Program-made: the position numbers and the translations under genes
Part shown: piece by piece, positions 33,113 to 41,164 of the stretch
How positions within the stretch are numbered: the stretch's first letter is position 1
Layout of the letters: every line of letters starts with the position of its first letter
From: Anaerolineales bacterium
GTDB lineage: Bacteria > Chloroflexota > Anaerolineae > 4572-78 > NAK82
Length of the DNA: 42,110 bases
Direction of reading: 5' to 3'
NCBI GenBank assembly: GCA_024643945.1
Contig: JAHELX010000003.1
Span: forward strand, 1-42,110
The notes under the pieces: model-generated
Seen by the model: only the letters and a program-made list of their open reading frames with translations
The model's database searches: none
What the model was told of the DNA's origin: nothing

Positions 33113-33147
33113 AAGAAACCCGGCTTCTCCGAGCAACCGGGTTTCTT
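33113..33147 (-). terminator. Hairpin between response-regulator and kinase genes
   Basis: AAGAAACCCGG pairs with CCGGGTTTCTT around a 13-nt loop. It lies 5 nt after the regulator stop and 17 nt before the kinase ATG, so it could lower kinase expression or stabilise the upstream message. Similar palindromes are common intergenic repeats. Confidence 0.55.
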
Positions 33148-33152
33148 GCAGT

Positions 33153-33875
33153 TCATCCCTCGAAACGATAACCGATGCCTCGCACGGTAACGATGCGGGT
33201 GGGCTGGGCCGGGTCGGGCTCGATCTTCTCCCGCAGCCAGCGCACGTGAACGTCTACCGTGCGGGTGCCTCCAGCGTAATCCCAGCCCCACACCCGTTCC
33301 AGGATCAAGTCGCGGGACAAGACGATGCCCTGGTTGCGGGCCAGAAAAACAAGCAACTCGTACTCCTTCGGCTTGAGGTGCAGAGGAGTCCCCTGGCGCA
33401 AAACCTCGCGGCGAGTCAGATCGATAGCCAGGTCTTCAAAAGTCAGGATGTCGCCTATCCCCCCCATCGTATCGGGCTTGTCAACTTCCGCGGCCAGCTC
33501 CTCCCGGATGAGGCGTACCCTCCGTAACAGAGCTTTGACCCGGGCCAGGAGTTCCCGCATGCTGAAGGGTTTCGTCAGATAGTCGTCAGCGCCGACTTCA
33601 AGTCCCACGATTTTGTCCACCTCGTCTGCCCTTGCAGTAAGCATAAGGATGGGCACACTCATCTCCTGGCGCAGGATACGGCACACCTCAAAGCCGTCCA
33701 GGCCGGGCAGCATCACATCCAGCACGATCACGTCTGGGCGTTCCCGTCGGGCTAGCTCCAAAGCAGCCACTCCATCGGCCGCTGTGTAGACCTGGTAACC
33801 CTGGCGAGTCAGGTTGTATTCCAGCGTCTCGAGCAGGATGGGTTCATCCTCCACGATCAACACTTTATTATCCAT
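33153..33875 (-). CDS. PhoB/PhoP-type response regulator
   Basis: The 240-aa product has a receiver domain with acidic pocket E9/D10, phosphorylated D53 ([10 protein letters not shown]), T80 and K102 (LTKPF), and an OmpR-type winged helix (about 145-238; [35 protein letters not shown]). It should bind the 11-nt direct repeats upstream of pstS. ATG 33875 is used here. A TTG 9 nt upstream has a better-spaced GAGGA and may be the true start. Confidence 0.93.
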   Translation of the reverse strand: MDNKVLIVEDEPILLETLEYNLTRQGYQVYTAADGVAALELARRERPDVIVLDVMLPGLDGFEVCRILRQEMSVPILMLTARADEVDKIVGLEVGADDYLTKPFSMRELLARVKALLRRVRLIREELAAEVDKPDTMGGIGDILTFEDLAIDLTRREVLRQGTPLHLKPKEYELLVFLARNQGIVLSRDLILERVWGWDYAGGTRTVDVHVRWLREKIEPDPAQPTRIVTVRGIGYRFEG

Positions 33876-34023
33876 AATCCCCAATACCCGTTCCTCGTAT
33901 GATGCATGCAGCACCCTCGCCTGGGTCGAACAGAGCCCCCCGTGAAAAATCGTCCAGGTTGAAAACCCCTGGTTGAGGGTGCCGGGCGCCAGTCACTAAA
34001 CGAAACCATACATTAATTCCAGC

Positions 34024-34072
34024 ATGGTAGGGGTGCCCCGCGCAGGCGACCACGAGGGTCGCCCCCACCATT
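34024..34072. repeat. REP-like palindromic repeat
   Basis: TGGT-GGGGTGCCCCGCGCAGG and the partly complementary GGGTCGCCCCCACCA form an imperfect hairpin. This type of GGGGCGACC-based repeat is common between genes in Chloroflexota and others (from memory). One copy in the window. Confidence 0.5.
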
Positions 34073-34094
34073 CCGAAGAATTTTTGTGGTTTCA

Positions 34095-34120
34095 TTCAGG
34101 CTGGCGTCAGACAGCCTGAA
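34095..34120. other. Perfect 9-bp hairpin
   Basis: TTCAGGCTG pairs with CAGCCTGAA around 8 nt. It lies in the gap between the divergently oriented regulator and gatC genes; no U-tract on the plus strand. Confidence 0.5.
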
Positions 34121-34255
34121 CTGTCCCTTACGGATTATAGCAGCAACCGACGTTTGGCGAAATTTCGAATCAACCTGCGCCTCCGCAGACTGATACCCGT
34201 TCGTACTCCTGTGCATATCGCTCAGAGACGGATAGCCAATTCCCATCCGCTACCC

Positions 34256-34284
34256 TTGCTACCCAACTGGGAAAATGATATAAT
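34256..34284 (+). promoter_or_regulatory. Promoter of gatC-gatA
   Basis: TTGCTA (34256-34261), 17-nt spacer, TATAAT (34279-34284). Because the -10 element contains the upstream ATG (34283), the real gatC start must be further down. Confidence 0.7.
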
Positions 34285-34321
34285 GAGAGCTGTAATTCCC
34301 ATTTCCTCCCTGGAGCGAACA

Positions 34322-34612
34322 GTGCCCAAACTGAGCCTCGAAGAAGTAGAACACATCGCCGAACTAGCTCGACTTAGCCTCAGCAGTGCTGAGAAAGAGA
34401 TGTTTCGCGATCAACTTTCGGCCATTTTGGACTACGCCGACATGCTGAATCGCCTTGACACTTCGGGAGTATCCCCTACTGCCAGTGCCCTATGGTTAAG
34501 CAGTGGGATGCGCCCTGACGAGGTGACACCCTCGATTTCCACCGATGAAGCCCTGGCTAATGCTCCTGACGCCGACGCCAACCAATTCCGGGTGCGGGCC
34601 ATCCTGGAGTAA
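34322..34612 (+). CDS. gatC: Asp/Glu-tRNA amidotransferase subunit C
   Basis: A 96-aa product from GTG, preceded by GGAG at 6 nt; the earlier ATG at 34283 overlaps the promoter. It shows the GatC pattern [18 protein letters not shown], the [18 protein letters not shown] segment and a MRPDEV motif. It stabilises GatA against GatB in the complex that converts Glu-tRNA(Gln) or Asp-tRNA(Asn) to the amidated form. gatA follows 5 nt later; gatB is not in the window. Confidence 0.93.
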   Translation: MPKLSLEEVEHIAELARLSLSSAEKEMFRDQLSAILDYADMLNRLDTSGVSPTASALWLSSGMRPDEVTPSISTDEALANAPDADANQFRVRAILE

Positions 34613-34617
34613 AGGTG

Positions 34618-36081
34618 ATGGCTGATCTAAACTGGCTGACAATCCACGAAGCCCAGGCAATGTTACGCAAGGGCGAAATCTCATCGGTTGAGCTGACCCA
34701 GGCGGTACTCGACCGGGTTCTGGCTATAGACAACGAGGTGCGGGCCTACATTAGCCTCCTTCCCGAAGAAGCGCTGACCCAAGCCGAGGCGGCTGACCAC
34801 CGTCGCGCAGCCGGCGACGATACCTCCTTACTGGGTATCCCTCTCGCCATCAAAGATGTCATCTCCACTCTGGGCATCGCCACTACCTGTGGCTCACGCA
34901 TCTTAGAGAATTTCGTACCCCCCTTCGACGCCACCGTCGTCACCAGGCTACGCGCTGCCGGGGCCGTCTTCCTCGGCAAAACCAACACCGACGAATTTGC
35001 TATGGGTTCTTCCACCGAGTATTCGGCCTTTTTCACTACTGGTAACCCCTGGGATTTGGGGCGGGTGCCAGGCGGCAGCAGTGGAGGAAGCGCGGCTGCG
35101 GTTGCTGCGGGTGAAACGCCAGGTGCTTTAGGCAGTGATACGGGGGGCAGCATACGCCAGCCAGCGGCCATGTGTGGTATCGTCGGCCTCAAGCCCACCT
35201 ACGGCCGCGTCAGCCGCTATGGGTTGGTCGCCCACGGTTCTTCGCTGGACCAGATAGGCCCTCTGACCAGAGACGTGGAAGACGCCGCCGTTTTACTGGG
35301 CTGCATCGCCGGCCACGACCGGCTAGACTCCACCAGCCTCGGCGCCCCCGTGCCTGATTACGTACGCGAGATGAAAGCGAACGATGGTTTGAAAGGCATG
35401 AAGGTGGGGGTGCCTAAGGAGTACTTTGTTGAGGGGGGAGTCGAACCGGGTGTCGAAACAGCCGTTCGCGCTGCATTAGATGTGATGGCTGACCTGGGCG
35501 CCGTGTTGATCGAGATTTCGCTGCCTCACACCGAATATGGCATTCCCATCTACTATTTGGTAGCCACTGCCGAGGCCAGCAGCAATCTGGCTCGCTACGA
35601 CGGTGTGCGCTACGGGCTGCGGGTGGAAGCCTCGGATATGTGGCAGACTTACTACGACACGCGCCAGGCCGGCTTTGGCCCGGAAGTAAAGCGGCGCATT
35701 ATGCTGGGCACTTATGCGCTTTCGGCCGGTTATTACGACGCGTACTACCTGAAAGCACAGCAAGCTCGCACCCTGTTGCGCCGCGACTTTGAACGTGCCT
35801 GGGAACAGGTGGATGTGATCGCCTGTCCCACCTCGCCCACTGTTGCCTTCAAAAGGGGGCAAAAAGTAGACGATCCACTGCAAATGTATCTATCGGACGT
35901 GTTCACCGTTTCTCTCAACCTGGCGGGTATGTGCGGCATCTCCGTCCCGTGCGGCTTTTCCGAGGGGATGCCGGTCGGCCTGCAATTAATGGGTCCAGCT
36001 TTGGGCGAGAGCCTCATCTTGCGAGCTGCTTATGCCTACGAGCAGGCGACGGGATGGCATAGGCGGAGGCCGCCGCTGTGA
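34618..36081 (+). CDS. gatA: Asp/Glu-tRNA amidotransferase subunit A
   Basis: The 487-aa product is the glutaminase subunit that releases ammonia for tRNA amidation. With the start at ATG 34618 the amidase-signature triad falls at K79, S154 and S178 ([23 protein letters not shown]), the numbering seen in characterised GatA, which supports this start over GTG 34615. The rest of the signature ([19 protein letters not shown]) is intact and length is normal. Confidence 0.96.
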   Translation: MADLNWLTIHEAQAMLRKGEISSVELTQAVLDRVLAIDNEVRAYISLLPEEALTQAEAADHRRAAGDDTSLLGIPLAIKDVISTLGIATTCGSRILENFVPPFDATVVTRLRAAGAVFLGKTNTDEFAMGSSTEYSAFFTTGNPWDLGRVPGGSSGGSAAAVAAGETPGALGSDTGGSIRQPAAMCGIVGLKPTYGRVSRYGLVAHGSSLDQIGPLTRDVEDAAVLLGCIAGHDRLDSTSLGAPVPDYVREMKANDGLKGMKVGVPKEYFVEGGVEPGVETAVRAALDVMADLGAVLIEISLPHTEYGIPIYYLVATAEASSNLARYDGVRYGLRVEASDMWQTYYDTRQAGFGPEVKRRIMLGTYALSAGYYDAYYLKAQQARTLLRRDFERAWEQVDVIACPTSPTVAFKRGQKVDDPLQMYLSDVFTVSLNLAGMCGISVPCGFSEGMPVGLQLMGPALGESLILRAAYAYEQATGWHRRRPPL

Positions 36082-36136
36082 ACCGAGAATCAGATGTCCG
36101 GGTCTGGCTGGAATTCGCGATGGAGTGTATCTGGCA

Positions 36137-36553
36137 ATGGCTTACGGAGACCTTGAACTTACCAACCGAATAGCTCGCTACCTGACATTTGTGGGTGAGC
36201 ACGCGCGAATAGAACGGGTGTTCCTATACGGCTCTTACGCCTATGGCGCCTCCCACTCGCACAGTGATATAGACCTGGTGGTATTGTCACCAGACTTTGC
36301 ACAGATGGACCGACGCCGCCGCCAGGAGCAACTGGCTATCTGGGCCTGGCAAGCAGGGGTAGGGGACATCGAGGCCCTGGGGCTTACGCCGGAAGAGTTT
36401 GATGCCATCAGTGACCTGAGTCTGCTTGGCGAGGTGCGTGAGAAGGGTATCGTCGTCTATGACGCGGCATACCCTGAGCGCACTCCCGCTGTGGCGTTGC
36501 GCGAGCATCGCGCGGAGTACAAGAGCGCGGAGGGAGAGGAGAAGTCAGTGTAA
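36137..36553 (+). CDS. Nucleotidyltransferase-domain protein (MNT-like)
   Basis: The 138-aa product has the minimal nucleotidyltransferase motif GSYAYGASHSHSDIDLVV (about residues 34-51), with G-S and D-x-D metal ligands. MNT proteins often pair with a HEPN partner as a toxin-antitoxin system, but no HEPN gene is adjacent. The stop overlaps the galU ATG (TAATG), which implies co-translation. The start ATG 36137 has only a distant GGAG. The role is uncertain. Confidence 0.75.
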   Translation: MAYGDLELTNRIARYLTFVGEHARIERVFLYGSYAYGASHSHSDIDLVVLSPDFAQMDRRRRQEQLAIWAWQAGVGDIEALGLTPEEFDAISDLSLLGEVREKGIVVYDAAYPERTPAVALREHRAEYKSAEGEEKSV

Positions 36554-37440
36554 TGAAAATCACCAAAGCTGTCATCGCGGTGGCCGGCTATGGAACCCGC
36601 TTCATCCCGGCTACCAAAGTCCAACCCAAGGAGATGTTGCCCATCGTCGACAAGCCGGTGGTCCAATACCTGGTCGAAGAAGCAGTCGCCTCAGGCATCA
36701 CCGACATCATCCTGGTTACCCGTTCCGGCAACCAGGCAGTAGAAGACCATTTCGACAATTCCCGTGAGTTGGAGGTTCACCTGGAAGCCCAGCAAAAGTG
36801 GCGGGAATTAGAGGAAGTTCAACGCATCCCCGACCTGGCGAACTTCATCTACATTCGCCAGGGCAAGAACCTGCCTTACGGTAACGGCACGCCCCTGCTC
36901 TGTGCCAAGTCACTTATCCACTCTGACGAGGCGGTGGTCTACATGTTCGGGGACGACATCGTAAAATCCGAAGTGCCCTGCGCCAAGCAACTGATCGACG
37001 AGTATTACAAGTATCAACCGGCGGCGGTCATCGCCGTGCAAGAAGTGCCCATGCAGGAGATCAGCCGCTACGGAGCAGCCAAACTAAAGCCGGGCACCGA
37101 TCGAAACGAACTGGAGCACATCGTCGAAAAACCATCCCCAGCCAGTGCTCCCTCGAACCTGGCGCAACTGGGGCGCTTTGTCCTCTCGTACAAAGCGATC
37201 GAAGTGTTGGAGAAATTGACGGTGGGGCAGGGTGGCGAACTGTGGTTGACCGACGCCATTGACCGCCTGGCCGCGACCGACTCGGTCATCGTGCATACCA
37301 TCGAGGGTAAGTGGTTCACCACCGGCGATCCTCTACGCTTTCTAAAAACTACGGTAGAATTCGCCCTGGACCGCCCCGACATCGGCCCCGAGTTTGCTGC
37401 ATATCTGCGGGGGCTCGACCTATCGTCTTTCGAGAAGTAG
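36553..37440 (+). CDS. galU: UTP-glucose-1-phosphate uridylyltransferase
   Basis: The 295-aa product makes UDP-glucose from UTP and glucose-1-phosphate for polysaccharide and glycolipid synthesis. The nucleotide-binding motif AGYGTRFIPATKVQPKEMLP is at residues 11-30 (usual form GLGTR). VDKPVVQYLVEEA, the metal-site FGDD, EKP and GKWFTTGDP follow as expected. Length is normal. Confidence 0.94.
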   Translation: MKITKAVIAVAGYGTRFIPATKVQPKEMLPIVDKPVVQYLVEEAVASGITDIILVTRSGNQAVEDHFDNSRELEVHLEAQQKWRELEEVQRIPDLANFIYIRQGKNLPYGNGTPLLCAKSLIHSDEAVVYMFGDDIVKSEVPCAKQLIDEYYKYQPAAVIAVQEVPMQEISRYGAAKLKPGTDRNELEHIVEKPSPASAPSNLAQLGRFVLSYKAIEVLEKLTVGQGGELWLTDAIDRLAATDSVIVHTIEGKWFTTGDPLRFLKTTVEFALDRPDIGPEFAAYLRGLDLSSFEK

Positions 37441-37454
37441 CAAGACTGAAAACG

Positions 37455-37721
37455 ATGAACGAAACGGTTGAAGTAGAATGTTACTCCGGCTACACCTACG
37501 CCCAGGAGCCGAGGGCTGTTGAGTGGCACGGCCAGCGATATGAGGTCAAGCGCATCGTCAAACGCTGGCGCACCCCTCAGGGTCCCCATTTTCGTGTGGA
37601 AGTGGCCGGAATCTCCAATCTCCAGTCTCCGATGTCCAGACTGGTAGATCTAACCTATTTGGAAATTGAAGACAAGTGGACAATGGCCGTCCCAAAACTG
37701 ATTCAGGAGGATCAACGATGA
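37455..37721 (+). CDS. DUF6504-like small protein
   Basis: The 88-aa product has [41 protein letters not shown] and a [10 protein letters not shown] end, a pattern I associate with the short DUF6504 family found in Chloroflexota and Actinobacteria. The function is unknown; the strand-rich pattern suggests a small beta domain. The stop overlaps the ald start (ATGA). It lies 14 nt after galU. Confidence 0.7.
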   Translation: MNETVEVECYSGYTYAQEPRAVEWHGQRYEVKRIVKRWRTPQGPHFRVEVAGISNLQSPMSRLVDLTYLEIEDKWTMAVPKLIQEDQR

Positions 37722-38827
37722 TCATCGGAGTGCCAAAAGAGATCAAGGACAATGAATACCGGGTAGCAATGACTCCCGGCGGAGCCCGCCAGTTGGTGGA
37801 GGCGGGGCACCAGGTGTGGGTTGAGACAGGCGCTGGCGAAGGCAGTGGCTTCCCCGACGCGCAGTACGAAGCTTCTGGGGCTAAAATCGTGCCCATCAAT
37901 GCCGACGCCTGGAGCGCCCAGATGGTGGTCAAAGTAAAAGAACCTCAACCCAGCGAATATGAGTGCATGCGACCTGACCTGGTGCTCTTCACCTATCTAC
38001 ACCTGGCAGCAGAGGAGCGGCTGACGCGTGAGATGATGGAGCGCGGGCTGACCGGCATTGCTTACGAAACGGTCGAACTGGCCAACGGCCACTTGCCTCT
38101 GCTGACGCCGATGAGCGAAGTGGCGGGACGCATGGCTATCCAGGTTGGGGCACACTACCAGGAGAAGATGAACGGCGGGCGCGGCAAGCTGTTGGGGGGC
38201 GTGCCGGGCGTGGTCCCCGCCGACGTGGTCATCATCGGTGCGGGGGTGGTCGGCACTAACGCAGCCCAGATGGCACTGGGCATGGGGGCGCACGTCGTCA
38301 TCATTGACATTAATCTGGACCGACTGCGTTATCTCAACGAGGTAATGAGCGGGCGACTGACTACCTTGAGCTCTAACCCTCTCAATATTGCCGAAGCGGT
38401 GCGACGAGCCGACCTGTTGGTGGGTGGTGTGCTCATCAAGGGGGCCAAAGCACCCAAGCTGGTGACGCGCGAGATGATCAGCACTATGAATCCTGGCAGC
38501 GTGGTGGTAGACGTAGCCGTTGACCAGGGGGGCTGCATTGAGACCACGCATCCCACCACTCACTCCAACCCCACCTTCCTGGTGGATGGCGTCGTCCATT
38601 ACTGTGTGGCCAACATGCCTGGGGCCGTACCCCGCACCAGCACTTACGCCCTGAGCAACGCTACCTTGCCTTACACAGTCAAACTGGCTAACATGGGGGC
38701 CGAGGCCGCCATCCAGGCTGATCCGGCTCTGGCCAAGGGAGTGAATAGTTACAAAGGTAACATCACCTATCCGGCTGTCGCCGAAGCCTTCGACCTGGAG
38801 TGTACGCCCCTGGAAAAGTTACTTTAG
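37718..38827 (+). CDS. ald: Alanine dehydrogenase
   Basis: The 369-aa product oxidises alanine to pyruvate and ammonia with NAD, or runs in reverse. Substrate-site residues are in [18 protein letters not shown] and [11 protein letters not shown]. The NAD-binding loop is [17 protein letters not shown], followed by DINLDRL. The family motifs [23 protein letters not shown] and the C-terminal [14 protein letters not shown] are intact. AGGAGG lies 6 nt before ATG. Confidence 0.95.
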   Translation: MIIGVPKEIKDNEYRVAMTPGGARQLVEAGHQVWVETGAGEGSGFPDAQYEASGAKIVPINADAWSAQMVVKVKEPQPSEYECMRPDLVLFTYLHLAAEERLTREMMERGLTGIAYETVELANGHLPLLTPMSEVAGRMAIQVGAHYQEKMNGGRGKLLGGVPGVVPADVVIIGAGVVGTNAAQMALGMGAHVVIIDINLDRLRYLNEVMSGRLTTLSSNPLNIAEAVRRADLLVGGVLIKGAKAPKLVTREMISTMNPGSVVVDVAVDQGGCIETTHPTTHSNPTFLVDGVVHYCVANMPGAVPRTSTYALSNATLPYTVKLANMGAEAAIQADPALAKGVNSYKGNITYPAVAEAFDLECTPLEKLL

Positions 38828-38840
38828 ACATAAGGAAGAA

Positions 38841-38961
38841 TAACTACTCAGGTGCCCGGCACTTTTACGACCTTTAAGGCGCAACTTGGTGCCCGATAGC
38901 GGCCCAGACACAGCTCGTTCTCATATAATGAAGTGCCGGGCACCTCAAGGCTGAGCAGTTA
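38841..38961. repeat. Long interrupted inverted repeat upstream of bcp
   Basis: AGGTGCCCGGCACTT (38850-38864) is exactly complementary to 38931-38945. Outside these arms TAACTACTCAG pairs with CTGAGCAGTTA (38951-38961) with one mismatch. The 66-nt loop contains TATAAT at 38924-38929. It could be a small mobile palindrome or a leader structure of the peroxiredoxin gene. Confidence 0.75.
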
Positions 38962-38977
38962 CAAAGAGGAGATGGTT

Positions 38978-39448
38978 ATGACTATACCGCTTAAAATTGG
39001 GGATTTAGCTCCCGACTTTGAGGCGCTGAGCGATACGGGCGAGAAGGTGAAGCTCAGCGATTATCGCGGCCAACGGGTGGTGCTTTATTTTTACCCCAAG
39101 GACAACACCACAGGCTGTACCACGCAGGCCTGTGGCTTTCGCGATAACTACCCCGTGATAGAAGAGCACAACGCCGTCGTCTTGGGCGTCAGCCCGGATG
39201 GGATGACCAGTCACCAGGAATTCAAAAGCAAGTACAATTTGCCTTTCGCCTTGCTGGTCGACCAGGATCATGCCATCGCTGAAATGTATGGCGTCTGGGG
39301 CGAAAAGTCAACGTACGGCAAAAAGTATATGGGGATCGTGCGCAGCCACTTTGTCATCGACGAACAGGGAAGAATTGTGGATGCGCGCGTGAAGGTCAGC
39401 CCTACCGACAGCGTTAAACTCGCCGTGCAGACGCTGGAAGAGAGCTAA
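38978..39448 (+). CDS. bcp: Peroxiredoxin, Bcp/PrxQ type
   Basis: The 156-aa product reduces peroxides using thioredoxin. The peroxidatic Cys C47 (KDNTTGCTTQAC) is followed by the resolving Cys C52 five residues on, the atypical two-Cys arrangement of PrxQ. The YFYPKDNTTGCTTQACGFRD core is intact. Start chosen at the second ATG, because GGAG is 6 nt away; the first ATG abuts the ribosome site. A large inverted repeat lies just upstream. Confidence 0.93.
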   Translation: MTIPLKIGDLAPDFEALSDTGEKVKLSDYRGQRVVLYFYPKDNTTGCTTQACGFRDNYPVIEEHNAVVLGVSPDGMTSHQEFKSKYNLPFALLVDQDHAIAEMYGVWGEKSTYGKKYMGIVRSHFVIDEQGRIVDARVKVSPTDSVKLAVQTLEES

Positions 39449-39466
39449 GCGATTCAGGTCAATCCA

Positions 39467-40237
39467 TCACAGAAATTCGTGGGGAAGCCACGATCGCCCT
39501 GTCGGCACGTTGCGCTGAGAGGCAGACCCGGGATCCTCGGTCGGGCCCAAATCATCCGGCGCTTCAATGGCCCTCACCGAGTCCCCTTCTATCACCACGC
39601 ATCGGCCTGCTCGCAGCGCCTTCACAGCCGCCGCGAGTCCATCCGGGCGATGAAGGGGTGCAGCGACGATATGCGGCCCGTCCTGTGACAAATCGTCGGC
39701 AGCCAAAACTTCCAGACCTGACCAGTTGATCCCCTCGGCCGCAAAACGCACCCACGGGACGTCCGCCTCCGGCTCCATAGAAGGGCGAATAGGAGGATAG
39801 TAGGCCACAATGTCTTCAAAATTGGCCGTGTCTACCGCGCCCCGTAGCGGGATGAGATGTTCCACGCTATTCACGTCAAACCAGATCTCGTGCACCAGGC
39901 CGCCCTGCGCCAGCCCGTGAAAGAGGGTGCGGGGGCTATGTTCGTTAATGGCCGTAATTAAGGCCTCAGGCGAGGCAGCAGGATCCAGGAGCAACGCCGT
40001 CAGGCCCAATTTGCCGGCTGCTACAACAATTTGAAGTACGTCGTCGCTGGGTGTCGAAAGCAGCCCGATAGAGTCGCCAGGCAGCAATCCCACCCATTGC
40101 TCACAGAAATGCGCGATTTGATTGGCACGACTATCAAAACTGCGAAAGGTGTGCCGCCGGCCGCTGGCCGCGTCCATGACGGCGATACGGTTGGGGTGAC
40201 GCTGGGCACAGTCGCCTAACCAATCTGCCCAAGACAT
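39467..40237 (-). CDS. Shortened AMP-binding (acyl-CoA synthetase-like) protein
   Basis: The 256-aa product starts at the ATG preceded by AGGAG. Residues 1-120 match the N-terminal lobe of acyl-activating enzymes (RHPNRIAVMDAASGRRHTF, ANQIAHFCEQWVGLLPGDSIGLL, AAGKLGLTALLLDP). Residues of about 180-230 recall the region after the P-loop (HIVAAPLHRPDGLAAA, LRAGRCVVIEGD). The P-loop itself (TSGTTGxPK) is replaced by FAAEGINWSG. The adenylate-binding motifs and the C-terminal domain are missing. It is therefore probably not a synthetase; it may be a binding protein or a degenerate gene. Confidence 0.65.
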   Translation of the reverse strand: MSWADWLGDCAQRHPNRIAVMDAASGRRHTFRSFDSRANQIAHFCEQWVGLLPGDSIGLLSTPSDDVLQIVVAAGKLGLTALLLDPAASPEALITAINEHSPRTLFHGLAQGGLVHEIWFDVNSVEHLIPLRGAVDTANFEDIVAYYPPIRPSMEPEADVPWVRFAAEGINWSGLEVLAADDLSQDGPHIVAAPLHRPDGLAAAVKALRAGRCVVIEGDSVRAIEAPDDLGPTEDPGSASQRNVPTGRSWLPHEFL

Positions 40238-40551
40238 GGTCCTCTCCTGAAAGGGATGGAATTGCAGTTTACTATCAGTTGGCTGCCTTGTCAATGGGCT
40301 CGTCCGCCAGGGTATGTCCAAGATCTCTAGCAGAACCCCAGGGTTTTCAGAAACTTCTGAGGATCTTATACCTATTGCCAAAAGGAAACGAGGGCTGGCC
40401 AAACGACCAACCCTCGCAATGGGCCATGTCCCCAGCGGCTGAACCCGCCGATGAACACCCCACATACCACCTTGACCACAGACTGGCTAACGGGGCATCA
40501 GCGACCGCCGCTCAATGCACCGCCCAATGCACCCAAACCCAGCGCCCCAAC
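40238..40551. other. Intergenic stretch
   Basis: Contains the GAACCCCAGGGTTTTC palindrome (about 40334-40349), of a repeat type common between genes, and the hairpin at 40389-40416. Nothing else was seen. Confidence 0.5.
40389..40416 (-). terminator. Terminator of the YIP1-family gene
   Basis: CGAGGG and TGG pair with CCA and CCCTCG with one mismatch. Read on the minus strand the stem is followed by TTTCCTTTT. Confidence 0.6.
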
Positions 40552-41082
40552 TCATAACACGGCGCCGACCACCAGGGTGATGATCAGAACGATAACCCAT
40601 CCAATAATTACGGTAAGAACCGCCTTGGACGTGTCAAAGTCCAGCGCCTGGCGCACGGCGATCACACCCGCAACCAGTGCCCAGACGGCACCGACCAGCG
40701 CGACCAAACCGCCCAAGAACGGAATGAAGGTCAGAATGCTCAACACGCGCGGGCCACTGGCATAGCCCAAGGTGCGCAGCAACTCACCCACGTCCGCCGT
40801 GCCATTGAAGAGGTTGGTGCCTACAAAGTAGGTGATATAGGCCCAAATGTAGTAGTTCACCACCCCTAGCACCGCACCTAGAATCAGTCCCCCCACGGCT
40901 GCACCGATACTCCCACCAATAATACCTGCCAGGAAGCTACCGATACCGCCGGCGATGGAGACCAGAATCACAACCATCAGCGCTTCCTGGGTTAAACTGG
41001 TGTCTGCCTCTACCTCTTCGTAGAGGTTGACGTCGAGCATGGCCGCACGCAACACACGATTAATCATTGCTGCAAAGTCCAT
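40552..41082 (-). CDS. YIP1-family integral membrane protein
   Basis: The 176-aa product starts at the ATG with AGGAGG 5 nt upstream. After a short amphipathic N-terminus (MDFAAMINRVLRAAMLDVNLYEEV) it has five hydrophobic segments, with Gly/Ala-rich helices and a GPRVLSILTFIPFLGGLVALVGAVWALV block typical of YIP1-domain proteins. Bacterial members have no settled function; membrane organisation or stress roles have been proposed for the family. Monocistronic. Confidence 0.82.
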   Translation of the reverse strand: MDFAAMINRVLRAAMLDVNLYEEVEADTSLTQEALMVVILVSIAGGIGSFLAGIIGGSIGAAVGGLILGAVLGVVNYYIWAYITYFVGTNLFNGTADVGELLRTLGYASGPRVLSILTFIPFLGGLVALVGAVWALVAGVIAVRQALDFDTSKAVLTVIIGWVIVLIITLVVGAVL

Positions 41083-41164
41083 TTTTACCTCCTGCTGTGA
41101 ATTGATAGAAATTGGATAAATTGATAAAACGGACATTTATTATAACCCTATAATCCGCACTTGG

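Noticed and set aside
32184..33527. 447-codon open frame on the plus strand
   Set aside because: Crosses the kinase and regulator genes and their junction, has no ribosome site, and both minus-strand genes have full motif sets.
34283..34321. ATG at 34283 as the gatC start
   Set aside because: It overlaps the TATAAT of the promoter; GTG 34322 with GGAG gives the usual GatC length.
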